Shown: positions 7,926-16,713 of the stretch, in pieces
Numbering within the stretch: position 1 is the stretch's first letter
Layout: every line of letters starts with the position of its first letter
Assembly (NCBI RefSeq): GCF_019049245.1
Contig: NZ_JAGMUK010000007.1
Span: 1-64,000 of the forward strand
Direction of reading: 5' to 3'
Origin: Streptomyces sp. AC555_RSS877
GTDB taxonomy: Bacteria; Actinomycetota; Actinomycetes; Streptomycetales; Streptomycetaceae
DNA length: 64,000 bases
Made by a program: the position numbers and the translations under genes
The notes under the pieces: model-generated
What the model was told of the DNA's origin: nothing
Seen by the model: only the letters and a program-made list of their open reading frames with translations
The model's database searches: none

Positions 7926-8936
7926 TCATCCGGCCCGGTGCACCACCGCTTCGCACATCTCCATCAGCGCGGCCTTCGCGTCGCACTCCCGCAGCGGAGC
8001 CAGTGCCGCCCGCGCGTCCTGCGCGTACCGGACCGTGTCCCGCCGCGCCTGCTCGAGCGCGGGATGCGCCCGCAGCTCCGCCAGCGCCTGCGCGTGCCGT
8101 GCGTCGTCGGTCAGGTCGGAGTCCAGCAGCTCGCACAGCGCGATGTCCTCGGCCAGCCCCAGGCGCTCCGCCCGCTCCCGCAGCCGCAGGACCGGAAGGG
8201 TCCGGATGCCCTCGCGCAGATCCGTGCCCGGCGTCTTCCCGGACTCGTGGGAGTCGGACGCGATGTCCAGGACGTCGTCCGCGAGCTGGAAGGCGACGCC
8301 CAGCCGCTCGCCGTACTGCGTCAGCACGTCGACGACCGTCTCGTCGGCGCCCGACATCATCGCGCCGAACCGGCACGCCACGGCCACCAGGGAGCCAGTC
8401 TTGCCGCCCAGCACGTCGAGGTAGTGCTCGACCGGGTCCCGTCCGTCCGTCGGGCCGGCCGTCTCCAGGATCTGCCCGGTGACCAGCCGTTCGAACGCCT
8501 CGGACTGGACCCGGACCGCCTCGGGGCCGAGGTCGGCGAGGATGTGCGAGGCGCGCGCGAACAGGAAGTCGCCGGTGAGGACGGCGACCGAGTTGCCCCA
8601 GCGGGCGTTGGCGCTGGCGACCCCGCGCCGCACCTCGGCCTCGTCCATCACGTCGTCGTGGTACAGCGTCGCCAGGTGGGTCAGCTCCACCACCACCGCC
8701 GACGGCACGATCCCCGGCGCATGGCGGTCCCCGAACTGGGCGGCAAGCATCACCAGCAGCGGCCGGAAGCGCTTTCCGCCCGCCCGCACCAGGTGCTGGG
8801 CGGCCTCCGTGATGAAGGGGACCTCACTCTTGGTGGCTTCGAGCAGTCCCTCCTCGACAGCCGCCAATCCGGCCTGGACATCGGCTTCCAGAGCCTGGTC
8901 CCGCACGCTCAGCCCGAACGGCCCGACGACGGTCAC
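7926..8936 (-). CDS. polyprenyl diphosphate synthase (trans-type), likely menaquinone side chain
   Basis: A 336-residue all-trans polyprenyl synthase that condenses isopentenyl diphosphate onto an allylic primer. It has AGGKRFRP, the first Asp-rich motif DDVMD (94-98) in LYHDDVMDEA, GGKTGSL, and the second Asp-rich motif DDVLD (220-224). Small residues upstream of the first Asp motif fit a long-chain enzyme. Together with MqnA, MqnC, MenG and MenJ in this window the likely product is the tail of menaquinone (inference). It is monocistronic, with its own terminator. Confidence 0.85.
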   Translation of the reverse strand: MTVVGPFGLSVRDQALEADVQAGLAAVEEGLLEATKSEVPFITEAAQHLVRAGGKRFRPLLVMLAAQFGDRHAPGIVPSAVVVELTHLATLYHDDVMDEAEVRRGVASANARWGNSVAVLTGDFLFARASHILADLGPEAVRVQSEAFERLVTGQILETAGPTDGRDPVEHYLDVLGGKTGSLVAVACRFGAMMSGADETVVDVLTQYGERLGVAFQLADDVLDIASDSHESGKTPGTDLREGIRTLPVLRLRERAERLGLAEDIALCELLDSDLTDDARHAQALAELRAHPALEQARRDTVRYAQDARAALAPLRECDAKAALMEMCEAVVHRAG

Positions 8937-9143
8937 GAGGGGTCTCCTGTCTGCTGGTGTCCACTGGCGATTACACGGTTTGTCGATAGGTCGCTGCTAT
9001 CACTCAAGTCAGCGTATCCGGTCACGTTTCGATCACCGATAGCGCCCGTCCGTCCAGCCCGGGCGGTATCGGATCACGACGGGTATGTTTTTGATCACTT
9101 GAAAAGAACGGATATCTATCGACTTACATGGAAGTAGTGGAGC

Positions 9144-9623
9144 GTGTCGCGAACCACTGTCGGTACCGAGCCCGGAAGCCGGCCGCCCCCCGAGGACGAC
9201 GCCGCCTTCTTCGGCCGCCCGAAAGGCCTGCTCACCCTCTCCGGTCTCGAGGTCTGGGAACGCTTCTCGTTCCTCGGTATGCAGGCCATCCTCGTCCTCC
9301 ACGTCGCCGACACGGTCGCGCGCGGCGACATGGGCATGTCGGCCGGAACCGCCGCCTTCGTCTCCGCCGCGTTCGGCACGCTCGTCCACCCCGCCTGCGG
9401 CCGGCTCGCCGACCGCAGGCTCGGCTCGCACCGCGCGGTCCTGTGGGGCGGCGCCCTGATCGCCTGCGGCCACTACTCCACGGCCGTCCCGACCATCGAG
9501 CCCGCCTACCTCGGCGTCAACCGGGCGACCGCGGTGGCCGCGGGTCTGGCGGTCGTGGCCGCGGGTCTGGCGGTCATGGCCGCGGCGCCGTGGCTGCGGC
9601 GCACCATGCACCCGGTCCACTGA
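9144..9623 (+). pseudogene. internally deleted POT-family di/tripeptide transporter
   Basis: A 159-residue frame from a GTG. Residues 25-116 match the start of a proton-dependent oligopeptide (POT/PTR) transporter: LSGLEVWERFSFLGMQAILVL, GMSAGTAA, LADRRLGSHRAVLWGG, LIACGHY. From about residue 117 (IEPAYLGVNRAT to PWLRRTMHPVH) it matches the C-terminal end of the same family. About 340 residues of a normal ~500-residue protein, that is most of the 12-14 helices, are missing, and the two ends are joined in frame. The segment encoding VAAGLAV is also duplicated in tandem. It cannot work as a transporter; whether a short peptide is made is unknown. It lies 18 bases upstream of the hydrolase gene and may share its transcript. 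Confidence 0.75.
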
Positions 9624-9641
9624 ACTCACGGGGTCACGCTC

Positions 9642-11654
9642 ATGCACATCCGTACGTCCTTCCCCTACGAGACGACCCACGAGGACCTCCGCATCCCGCT
9701 GTCGGACGGGACCCTCCTCTACGCGCGCATGTGGCGTCCCCTCACGGACGAACCAGTACCCGCGATCCTCGAATACCTGCCCTACCGCCTGACCGACTGG
9801 ACCGCGCCCCGCGACTGGCAACGCCATCCCTGGTACGCGGGCCACGGTTACGCCTCCGTACGAGTGGACGTGCGCGGACACGGCAACAGCGAGGGCATGC
9901 CCGGCGACGAGTACTCGGCGACGGAACTGGCCGACGGGGTCGCAGTCGTCAACTGGCTGGCGGCGCAGCCCTGGTGCGACGGCAAGGTCGGCATGTTCGG
10001 CATCTCCTGGGGCGGCTTCAACTCCCTCCGGATCGCGGCCCTCGCTCCCGAGCCGCTCAAGGCGATCGTCACGGTCTGCTCCACCGACGACCGCTATGAC
10101 AACGACGTGCACTACATGGGAGGTTCCGTCCTCGCGGTGGACATGCACGCATGGGCGGCCACCATGCTGGCCTTCGTCTCCCGCCCGCCGGACCCGCGGT
10201 ACGTCGGCGAGGGCTGGCGGGACATGTGGCTTCAGCGCCTGGAGGAGGTCGACCCCCTCATCCACACCTGGCTCGACCACCAGACGCGGGACCGTTACTG
10301 GCGCCACGGCAGCGTCTGCGAGGACTACGGCGCGATCGACGCCGCCGTCCTCGCGGTCGGCGGCTGGCACGACCCGTACCGCGACGCGGTCCTGCGCCTC
10401 GTCGAGCACCTGCCGGCCGACCGGGTCCGCGGCCTGATCGGCCCCTGGTCCCACCAGTACCCGGACCGCGGCCTGCCGCCCGGCCCGGCCATCGGCTTCC
10501 TCCAGGAGACGCTGCGCTGGTGGGACCACTGGCTCAAGGGCAAGGACACGGGCGCGATGTCGGAACCTCTCCTGCGCGCCTACGTCACCGACTCCCACCC
10601 CCCGGCCACGGTCTACGACACCCTTCCCGGCCGCTGGGTCGGCGAGCCGGCCTGGCCCTCCCCCAACGTCACGACGATCTCGTACGGCCTTCAGGGCGCC
10701 CCTTTCCTGGTCCGCTCCCCGCAGCACACGGGCATCGACGCCGGCCGTTTCCTCCCCGTCGGGAACGACGCCGACCTGCCGCCCGACCAGCGCGAGGAGG
10801 ACGGCAGGTCGGTGTGCTTCGAGTTCGAAGCCGCCGAGGAGACCTGGGTGTTGGGGCGGCCGAGGGTACGGCTCAGGCTGACCTCCGAGGTGCCGCGCGG
10901 GCAGGTGATCGCCCGGGTCTGTGACGTCGCCCCGGACGACTCGTCGACCCTGGTCACCCGCGGCGTGCTGAACCTGTCGGCGCGGCAGGGGCGGGACCAG
11001 GTGGTGCCCTGGGAACCGGGTGTCACTCAGGACGTGGAGTTCGAGCTGAACGGCATCGGTCACGCCTTCCCGGCCGGCCACCGCATCCGCCTCTCGGTCT
11101 CCTCCGCGTACTGGCCGTGGATCTGGCCGCAGCCCGACTCGGCGGCGGGCTTCACACTGGACCCCGAGGGCAGCTTCCTCGAACTCCCGGTGCGGACCAC
11201 GGAATCCGACTCCGGAACCGCCTCGGGCACCGGCATCACTTTCGAGGAACCGGAGCAGTCCGCGCCGCTGGGCGTCAATTCCCCGGTCACGCTGGACGAA
11301 CCGCGACCGGAGCGGCTGGTCGTCCGCGATGTGGCCAAGGGTGAGTGGCGACTGGAGGTCGACCCGCGCCACGGCGGCACCCGCGTGTATCCCGACGGTC
11401 TGGAATGCACCGAGGAAGCGCTGGAGACGTACACGATCAACGAGTCGGACCCACTGTCGGCCCGGGCCCGCTCGGACTGGTCGGTCCGGCTGCACCGCCC
11501 GGAGCTCGCCTGGGACACGACGGTCCGTACCCGGTCGGAGCTCGGATGTGACGAAACGGGCTTTTTCGCCTCCAACGAGGTCATTTGCACGGACGGCGGC
11601 GAGGTGGTCTTCCACCGGACCTGGGAGAAGCGGATCCCACGGACGGCCGGTTGA
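9642..11654 (+). CDS. CocE/NonD family alpha/beta hydrolase
   Basis: A 670-residue Xaa-Pro dipeptidyl-peptidase-like hydrolase (cocaine esterase class). The nucleophile is Ser122 in GISWGG, the acid is the Asp in GGWHDPY, and the base is the His in GPWSHQ. After the alpha/beta domain with its helical cap comes the C-terminal jelly-roll (RVRLRLTSEVPRGQVIARVCDV, AFPAGHRIRLSVSSAYWPW). No signal peptide is present, so it is probably cytoplasmic. It likely hydrolyses an ester or amide of a peptide-like substrate. Its neighbour is a dead peptide transporter, which hints that the pair once took up and processed peptides (inference). Confidence 0.85.
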   Translation: MHIRTSFPYETTHEDLRIPLSDGTLLYARMWRPLTDEPVPAILEYLPYRLTDWTAPRDWQRHPWYAGHGYASVRVDVRGHGNSEGMPGDEYSATELADGVAVVNWLAAQPWCDGKVGMFGISWGGFNSLRIAALAPEPLKAIVTVCSTDDRYDNDVHYMGGSVLAVDMHAWAATMLAFVSRPPDPRYVGEGWRDMWLQRLEEVDPLIHTWLDHQTRDRYWRHGSVCEDYGAIDAAVLAVGGWHDPYRDAVLRLVEHLPADRVRGLIGPWSHQYPDRGLPPGPAIGFLQETLRWWDHWLKGKDTGAMSEPLLRAYVTDSHPPATVYDTLPGRWVGEPAWPSPNVTTISYGLQGAPFLVRSPQHTGIDAGRFLPVGNDADLPPDQREEDGRSVCFEFEAAEETWVLGRPRVRLRLTSEVPRGQVIARVCDVAPDDSSTLVTRGVLNLSARQGRDQVVPWEPGVTQDVEFELNGIGHAFPAGHRIRLSVSSAYWPWIWPQPDSAAGFTLDPEGSFLELPVRTTESDSGTASGTGITFEEPEQSAPLGVNSPVTLDEPRPERLVVRDVAKGEWRLEVDPRHGGTRVYPDGLECTEEALETYTINESDPLSARARSDWSVRLHRPELAWDTTVRTRSELGCDETGFFASNEVICTDGGEVVFHRTWEKRIPRTAG

Positions 11655-11855
11655 CTATGAGTTGGGCCTATTGCCCGATTTGGCGCGCTTGCGAAAGCGC
11701 GTGAATTGGGTCACTCGCGCCCCATTTCGGCCCCGCCGCCGCCGGCCCGCTTTCCGCCTTGCGCGGTGCGCCAGTTGAGTCTTGGCAACCGCAAAGGATC
11801 AAGCGCCCCATATGCCTCAGACCAAGGTCAACAGGTCGATGTGTGATTCCGCCAC
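11655..11855 (+). other. intergenic region before the riboswitch promoter
   Basis: About 200 bases of non-coding sequence, AT-richer than its surroundings in places. I see no gene or clear operator in it. Confidence 0.4.
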
Positions 11856-11885
11856 TTGTTACGGACATGTGCTCTCGCATACGTT
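11856..11885 (+). promoter_or_regulatory. candidate promoter of the LysM-transglycosylase gene
   Basis: TTGTTA (11856-11861) and TACGTT (11880-11885) are spaced 18 bases apart and would start RNA near 11892, about 50 bases before the riboswitch. The match is moderate. Confidence 0.4.
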
Positions 11886-11944
11886 CCGGGCCTGTCGGGC
11901 GGACGCCTAATCCTGCCGCCGCCCAACAGGACACTCATCGACCA

Positions 11945-12095
11945 TCACCGCACGGCAGGAGCGGGGGAACCAGGTAAGTCGCCGTACCGGACTCACGCCG
12001 GTACGGCTAGGGGTGAAGTCGCGCCGCCTCACGGCGACGCGGCCGGGCAGCTCCCGCCCGAACCCGACAGCTCACCTCGTAGGCGCCGGAGAGGA
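11945..12095 (+). promoter_or_regulatory. ydaO-yuaA type c-di-AMP riboswitch
   Basis: The leader carries the conserved parts of the ydaO/yuaA class: a GGGGGAACCAGGT start, a variable hairpin, TAGGGGTGAA, a second variable hairpin, then CCGGGCAGCTCCCG and the hallmark CCCGACAGCTCACCTCGTAG. The ribosome site GGAGAGGA (12088-12095) directly follows. In Streptomyces this class sits before rpf and other cell-wall hydrolase genes and turns them off when c-di-AMP is high (established knowledge). Boundaries are approximate. Confidence 0.9.
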
Positions 12096-12103
12096 ACAGC
12101 GCC

Positions 12104-12844
12104 ATGGCCGCACGAGGCAAGCACAGCCGCCCCCGCACCAACCCGTTCACCCGAGGCGTCATCACAGCCGGAACAGGCATCGCCGCCCTCGCCCTCCCGC
12201 TCCTGAGCGCGACCACCGCGAGCGCCGCGCAGCCGGCCAAGGCCCCCGCCGCCGCGCAGGCCGCAGCGCAGGTCAAGTCCGTCACGTACACCACGGTCAA
12301 GGGCGACACGCTCTACGACATCGCGGACACGTACGACACCCCCGGCGGCTGGCAGCAGCTCTACAAGGACAACCGCAAGGCCATCGGCGACAACCCCCGG
12401 CTGATCCACACCGGTGTCGAGCTGACGGTCAGAACGGCCAAGAAGGCGAGCGCGCCCGCCAAGAAGCCCGCACAGTCCGCGGCCCAGGCCACCCAGGCCA
12501 CCCAGGCCTCCGTCAAGACGTACGCGAACAACCTCGACGGCTGGATCCGCGAAGCCATGGACATCATGGCGCAAAAGGGAATTCCCGGCTCGTACGACGG
12601 CATTCACCGCAACATCATGCGCGAGTCGTCCGGCAACCCCCAGGCCATCAACAACTGGGACTCCAACGCCGCCGCGGGCACCCCGTCCAAGGGCCTGCTC
12701 CAGACCATCGACCCGACCTTCCAGGCCTACCACGTGGACGGCACGTCGTGGGACCCGTACGACCCGGTCGCGAACATCACCGCGGCCTGCAACTACGCGG
12801 CCGCGCGGTACGGCTCGATCGACAACGTCTTCGGGGCGTACTGA
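12104..12844 (+). CDS. secreted LysM and lytic-transglycosylase-like cell-wall hydrolase
   Basis: A 246-residue secreted protein. The signal peptide covers residues 1-42 (twin-Arg not evident; cleavage near ASA-AQ). Residues 60-110 form a LysM domain (TYTTVKGDTLYDIADTYDTP). An Ala/Lys-rich linker leads to a lysozyme-like transglycosylase domain (140-246) with the catalytic Glu174 in NIMRESSGNP, then KGLLQTIDPTF and ITAACNYAAARYG. It would bind and cleave peptidoglycan during outgrowth. The c-di-AMP riboswitch in its leader links it to cell-wall and osmotic signalling. It is convergent with the HAD gene; the stops are 3 bases apart. Confidence 0.9.
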   Translation: MAARGKHSRPRTNPFTRGVITAGTGIAALALPLLSATTASAAQPAKAPAAAQAAAQVKSVTYTTVKGDTLYDIADTYDTPGGWQQLYKDNRKAIGDNPRLIHTGVELTVRTAKKASAPAKKPAQSAAQATQATQASVKTYANNLDGWIREAMDIMAQKGIPGSYDGIHRNIMRESSGNPQAINNWDSNAAAGTPSKGLLQTIDPTFQAYHVDGTSWDPYDPVANITAACNYAAARYGSIDNVFGAY

Positions 12845-12847
12845 GCC

Positions 12848-13660
12848 CTACCGGAGCGGAAACAGTCTTTCGAGGACGACGGCGACGCCGTCGTCCTCGT
12901 TCGACAACGTGATCTCGTCGGCCACGGCCTGGAGTTCGGGGTGGGCATTGGCCATGGCGACGCCGTGCGCGGCCCAGTCGAACATGGGGATGTCGTTGGG
13001 CATGTCCCCGAAGGCGATGGTGTGTTCGGGCCCGAGGCCCAGATGGTCGGCGGCCAGGGCGAGGCCCGTCGCCTTGGTGATGCCGCATGGCTGGAGTTCG
13101 ACGGTCCCGGGACCCGACATGGTGACCGTCGCCAGGGAGCCGATCACTCCGCGGGCCGTCGCCGCCAACTCGTCGTCGGACAGGTCGGGGTGGCGCAGCA
13201 GCACCTTGCTGATGGGCGCGCTCCACAGGTCGTCCCGCCGGCCGACCCGTACCGCGGGCAGGGTCGGGTGGGGCATCAGATAGCCCGGCTCGATGAGGGT
13301 GAGCCCGTCGACGCCGTCCTGGTCGACGGCCGCGTACACCTGGCCGATCTCGGCCTCGATCTTGCCGAGCGCGGTCTCGGCCAGCTCCCGGTCCAGGGTG
13401 ACCGACCACAGCAGACAGTCCGCCCCGGCGTCGTACACCTGCGCGCCCTGCCCGCACACCGCGAGCCCCTCGCTGCCCAGGTCGTCGAGGAGCGGCCGCA
13501 CTCTGGGCGCCGGGCGGCCGGTCACCACCAGATGCCGGGCCCCGGCCGCCGCCACCCGCGCGAGCGCGACGAGCGACCGGTCGGAGAGGGTGTCGTCGCC
13601 TCGGAGCAGCGTTCCGTCCAGGTCGGTGGCGATGAGTGAATATGCGGTGGGTGCGGCCAT
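12848..13660 (-). CDS. HAD-superfamily (Cof-type) phosphatase
   Basis: A 270-residue cytoplasmic hydrolase. Motif I is ATDLDGTLL with the nucleophile Asp near residue 13; motif II is VVTGRP; the motif III lysine is in GITKATGL; motif IV is AFGDMPNDIPMF. The large insert between motifs II and III is a C2-type cap, so it belongs to the Cof/sugar-phosphatase group. The substrate is probably a sugar or nucleotide phosphate (inference from the family). Its last codons contain a long perfect hairpin that may terminate both this transcript and the convergent one. Confidence 0.85.
   Translation of the reverse strand: MAAPTAYSLIATDLDGTLLRGDDTLSDRSLVALARVAAAGARHLVVTGRPAPRVRPLLDDLGSEGLAVCGQGAQVYDAGADCLLWSVTLDRELAETALGKIEAEIGQVYAAVDQDGVDGLTLIEPGYLMPHPTLPAVRVGRRDDLWSAPISKVLLRHPDLSDDELAATARGVIGSLATVTMSGPGTVELQPCGITKATGLALAADHLGLGPEHTIAFGDMPNDIPMFDWAAHGVAMANAHPELQAVADEITLSNEDDGVAVVLERLFPLR
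12871..12899. terminator. bidirectional hairpin inside the HAD gene's 3' end
   Basis: A perfect 13-base stem (12871-12883 with 12887-12899) and 3-base loop lie within the last codons of the HAD gene, 27 bases past the stop of the convergent transglycosylase gene. No other hairpin is seen between the two genes. Confidence 0.6.
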
Positions 13661-13763
13661 GATCAGAGAATACGGATGGAACGCCCCGGCGACTCGACGC
13701 GAACCGGACGGCTACAGCCTTCACATGCGTTGACGCCTGCTCCGGTTACGGCAGTCGGCACGC

Positions 13764-14792
13764 TCACGCGGAGTCCCGTACCACCAGTTCCGTGGGCAGT
13801 ATCACTCCCGACGTGTCCTCCCCCGCGATCTGCGCGAGCAGCATGCGGACCATCTCGGCGCTGATGCGCTCGAAGGGCTGACGGACGGTGGTGAGGGCGG
13901 GGGTGATGGCGGTCGCCGCGGGAGAGTCGTCGAAGCCGCCGACAGCGATGTCATCGGGGACCGAACGGCCGCTCTGCTGGAGGGCGTTGACGACTCCCTG
14001 GGCCATGAGGTCGGAGGCGACGAACACCGCGTCCAGGTCGGGGGCCTGGGCGAGCAGCCGGTGGGCCGCCTGCTCGCCGCCGGTGCGGCGGTAGTCGCCC
14101 TCGGTCACCAGCGCCGGGTCGTACGGCAGCCCCGCCTCGGCGAGCACCTCGCGGTAGCCGGCCAGCCGGTCCGTGCCGCCGGGGGTGTCCAGCGGGCCGG
14201 TGATCATGCCGATGCGGCGGCGGCCGCTGCCGAGGAGGTGGCGGACCATCTCCCGGGCCCCGTCGCGGTCGTCGGCCGCCACGTAGCTCACCCTGGAGCC
14301 GAGGCCCATCGGCTTGCCGCAGGCCACCAACGGCATTCCGGCGGCGCGCAGTTCGGCGGCCACCGGGTCCCCGCTGTGACTGGAGACCAGCAGGACGCCG
14401 TCGACGTGGCCCGAGGTGATGTAGCGGGTCACGCGACGGCGGTCGTCGTCGGTCGCGGCGAGCATCAGCAGCAGCGGGATGTCGTGCCGGGCGAGGTGCT
14501 CGGTGCAGCCGCGCAGCAGCACGTTGAAGTTGGGGTCCTCGAAGAACTTCTCCTGCGGCTCGGTCAGGAGGTAGGCCACCGAGTCCGAACGTCCCGTACT
14601 GAGGCTGCGCGCATGCCGGTTGACCACGTAGCCGGTCTTCCTGATGGCGGACTCGACCGCCCGGCGGGCTGCCGGGGAGACGTAGTGGCCGCCGTTCAGG
14701 AAGCGGGAGACGGTGCCCCGCGACACGCCGGCCTCCCGCGCCACGTCGTGGATGGTGGGCGGCCGGCGGCGTCCGTTGGCGCTGGTGGTCAT
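13764..14792 (-). CDS. LacI-family transcriptional regulator of the galactan locus
   Basis: A 342-residue regulator. The N-terminal helix-turn-helix is TIHDVAREAGVSRGTVSRFLNGG, followed by the hinge helix region and a periplasmic-binding-protein-like effector domain (VDGVLLVSSHSGDPV, GMITGPLDTPGGTDRLAGY, DLDAVFVASDLMAQGV). It lies just downstream of the permease gene in the same orientation. Two identical inverted sites near the operon promoter (18161 and 18258) are its likely operators. By analogy with GanR of Bacillus it would repress galactan genes until a galacto-oligosaccharide or galactose binds (inference). The start is the ATG before TTSANGRRRPPT. Confidence 0.9.
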   Translation of the reverse strand: MTTSANGRRRPPTIHDVAREAGVSRGTVSRFLNGGHYVSPAARRAVESAIRKTGYVVNRHARSLSTGRSDSVAYLLTEPQEKFFEDPNFNVLLRGCTEHLARHDIPLLLMLAATDDDRRRVTRYITSGHVDGVLLVSSHSGDPVAAELRAAGMPLVACGKPMGLGSRVSYVAADDRDGAREMVRHLLGSGRRRIGMITGPLDTPGGTDRLAGYREVLAEAGLPYDPALVTEGDYRRTGGEQAAHRLLAQAPDLDAVFVASDLMAQGVVNALQQSGRSVPDDIAVGGFDDSPAATAITPALTTVRQPFERISAEMVRMLLAQIAGEDTSGVILPTELVVRDSA

Positions 14793-14827
14793 GTTCCTCG
14801 TTCGTGACGGTGGGGTCGGCGGATACC

Positions 14828-15715
14828 TCAGGCCTTGACCGAGCCGCTCAGCAGGTCCAGGGACCAGAACCGCTGGATCACCAGGAAGAGCGCGATCAGC
14901 GGGATGATCGCCAGCAGACATCCGGTGATGACCAGGGTGTAGAGGGCGGGCTGCGAGGCGCCCTGGGCGAGCAGGGTGTAGAGCCCGAGGGTGAGCGGGA
15001 ACTTGGTGTCGTCGGCCAGCATCACGTACGGCAGCAGGAAGTTGTTCCAGATGGCGACGAACTGGAAGAGGAACACCGTGATCAGGCCCGGCATCATCAT
15101 CGGTACGGCGATCCGCGAGAAGATCCGCCACTCGCTCGCGCCGTCCATGCGGGCGGCCTCGAGGAGTTCGGCGGGCACCGCGGCGGCCGCGTAGATGCGG
15201 ACCAGGTAGACGCCGTACGGGGAGAGGATGGACGGCAGAAGCATCGACCAGTACGAGTCGGCCATGCCCAGCTTCGACAGCAGCAGGTACTGCGGGACGG
15301 TCAGCACGATGCTGGGCACCAGGACGCCGGCCAGGATCAGCTTGAAGATGACCTCCCGACCCCGGAAGGCGAACCGGCCCAGCGCGTAGCCGCCGCCGGC
15401 GGAGACCGCGGCGGACAGCAGGGCGCCGAAGCCCGCGTAGAGGGCGGAGTTGCCCATCCACGTCCAGTAGATGCCGTCCCGGTAGGCGGTCAGCTCGCTC
15501 AGGTTGTCGAAGAAGCCGGTGCCGGGCGCGAAGGTGAAGGTGGAGAACAGCTCCGACCGGTCCTTGGTCGCCGCCATCACCACCCAGGCGATGGGGACCA
15601 GGCAATACAGCGCGCCGAGGACCAGCACGAGGGTGGGGACCCAGGCCGTGCGCCGCGCACGGCTCTTGACGGGGCGTATGCCCGCGGTGTCGGCGGTGAG
15701 GGTGAGGGGGGTCAT
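14828..15715 (-). CDS. carbohydrate ABC transporter permease (MalG/GanQ-like)
   Basis: A 295-residue inner-membrane permease with six hydrophobic segments. The EAA loop, which contacts the ATPase, is EAARMDGASEWRIFSRIAVPM. It pairs with the permease encoded just upstream and overlaps it by four bases (ATGA). The last residues (FWSLDLLSGSVKA) are typical of the MalG subfamily. Imported ligands are probably galacto-oligosaccharides, given the GH42 and GH53 genes. No ATPase gene is present; Streptomyces commonly energises such importers with a shared MsiK ATPase encoded elsewhere (established for other sugar systems). Confidence 0.88.
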   Translation of the reverse strand: MTPLTLTADTAGIRPVKSRARRTAWVPTLVLVLGALYCLVPIAWVVMAATKDRSELFSTFTFAPGTGFFDNLSELTAYRDGIYWTWMGNSALYAGFGALLSAAVSAGGGYALGRFAFRGREVIFKLILAGVLVPSIVLTVPQYLLLSKLGMADSYWSMLLPSILSPYGVYLVRIYAAAAVPAELLEAARMDGASEWRIFSRIAVPMMMPGLITVFLFQFVAIWNNFLLPYVMLADDTKFPLTLGLYTLLAQGASQPALYTLVITGCLLAIIPLIALFLVIQRFWSLDLLSGSVKA

Positions 15716-16713
15716 GCCCGGTCCTCCCGGGTGTAGCGGTCGGAGACGCGCAGCAGGGTGAAGGAGATGAGGTAGGTGGCCAGGGCCAGGACCACCGCGG
15801 TGGCGGAGGCACCGTAGATGTCGGACTTCAGGAAGGCGCTGTCGTAGATGGCCATCAGCGGACTCCAGGTGGAGGTGAGGCTGTTGGTCAGCGGCTTGAG
15901 CGCCATGGGCTCGGTGAAGACCTGGAGGGTGGCGATCACCGAGAAGAAGAAGGTCAGCACCAGGGAGGGCATGACGATCGGGATCTTGATCCTGAGCGCG
16001 ATCTTGAGGTCGGACGCGCCGTCGATGCGCGCGGCCTCGTAGATGTCCGGCGGGATCGCCCGCAGTGCGGTGTAGATGACGATCATGTTGAAGCCGGTGC
16101 CGCCCCAGACCGCGATGTTCGCGAAGGAGAGGTACAGGTTGCCGCCGTCGAACAAATCCGGCTGCGGCAGGCCGAACCTGTCCAGCAGGTAGTAGAAGGG
16201 GCTGACGGCCGGGAGGTACAGGAAGCCCCACATGAGGGCGGCGATGATGCCGGGCACCGCGTACGGCAGGAAGATCATCAGCCGGGCGAAGGGCGCGCTG
16301 CGCACCTTCGGGGTGTCGAGCATCAGCGCGAACAGCAGCGCCAGCCCGAGCATCGTCGGGATGACGATGAGGCCGTAGCCGAAGGCGCGCAGCACGCTGT
16401 GGCCGAACTCGGAGTCCTGGAACACGTCGGTGTAGTTGCCGAAGCCGTTCCAGACCTGCTCGCGGGCGCCCTTGCCCAGTCCGATGCCCTTGACCCGGAC
16501 CTTGTGCAGGCTGAGCCAGATCGCGTACCCGATGGGGACGACGGTGAAGGCGGCGAACAGGACCAGGGTCGGCGTCAGGAACCAGTACGGTGCGCTGCGG
16601 CCGCGGCCACGGCGGCGGGGGCGGCTGGGGCGGACGGACTTGGCGGTGCCGGTGCCGTCCGCCAAGGGCCCGACCGTGATGCGGTCGGAGCCCTTGAGCG
16701 GAGCGCTGGTCAT
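15712..16713 (-). CDS. carbohydrate ABC transporter permease (MalF/GanP-like)
   Basis: A 333-residue membrane protein. A basic cytoplasmic N-terminus (SRPRRRGRGRSAPYWF) precedes six helices. The EAA loop is EAARIDGASDLKIALRIKIP. Its start overlaps the stop of the binding-protein gene by four bases and its own stop overlaps the next permease by four, so the three chains are co-translated. It forms the transmembrane heterodimer with the permease at 14828. Confidence 0.88.
   Translation of the reverse strand: MTSAPLKGSDRITVGPLADGTGTAKSVRPSRPRRRGRGRSAPYWFLTPTLVLFAAFTVVPIGYAIWLSLHKVRVKGIGLGKGAREQVWNGFGNYTDVFQDSEFGHSVLRAFGYGLIVIPTMLGLALLFALMLDTPKVRSAPFARLMIFLPYAVPGIIAALMWGFLYLPAVSPFYYLLDRFGLPQPDLFDGGNLYLSFANIAVWGGTGFNMIVIYTALRAIPPDIYEAARIDGASDLKIALRIKIPIVMPSLVLTFFFSVIATLQVFTEPMALKPLTNSLTSTWSPLMAIYDSAFLKSDIYGASATAVVLALATYLISFTLLRVSDRYTREDRA

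Noticed and set aside
9033..11615. 860-residue open frame on the minus strand
   Set aside because: It lies antisense to the CocE/NonD hydrolase, whose catalytic motifs and codon bias are clear. Long antisense frames are normal at this GC content.
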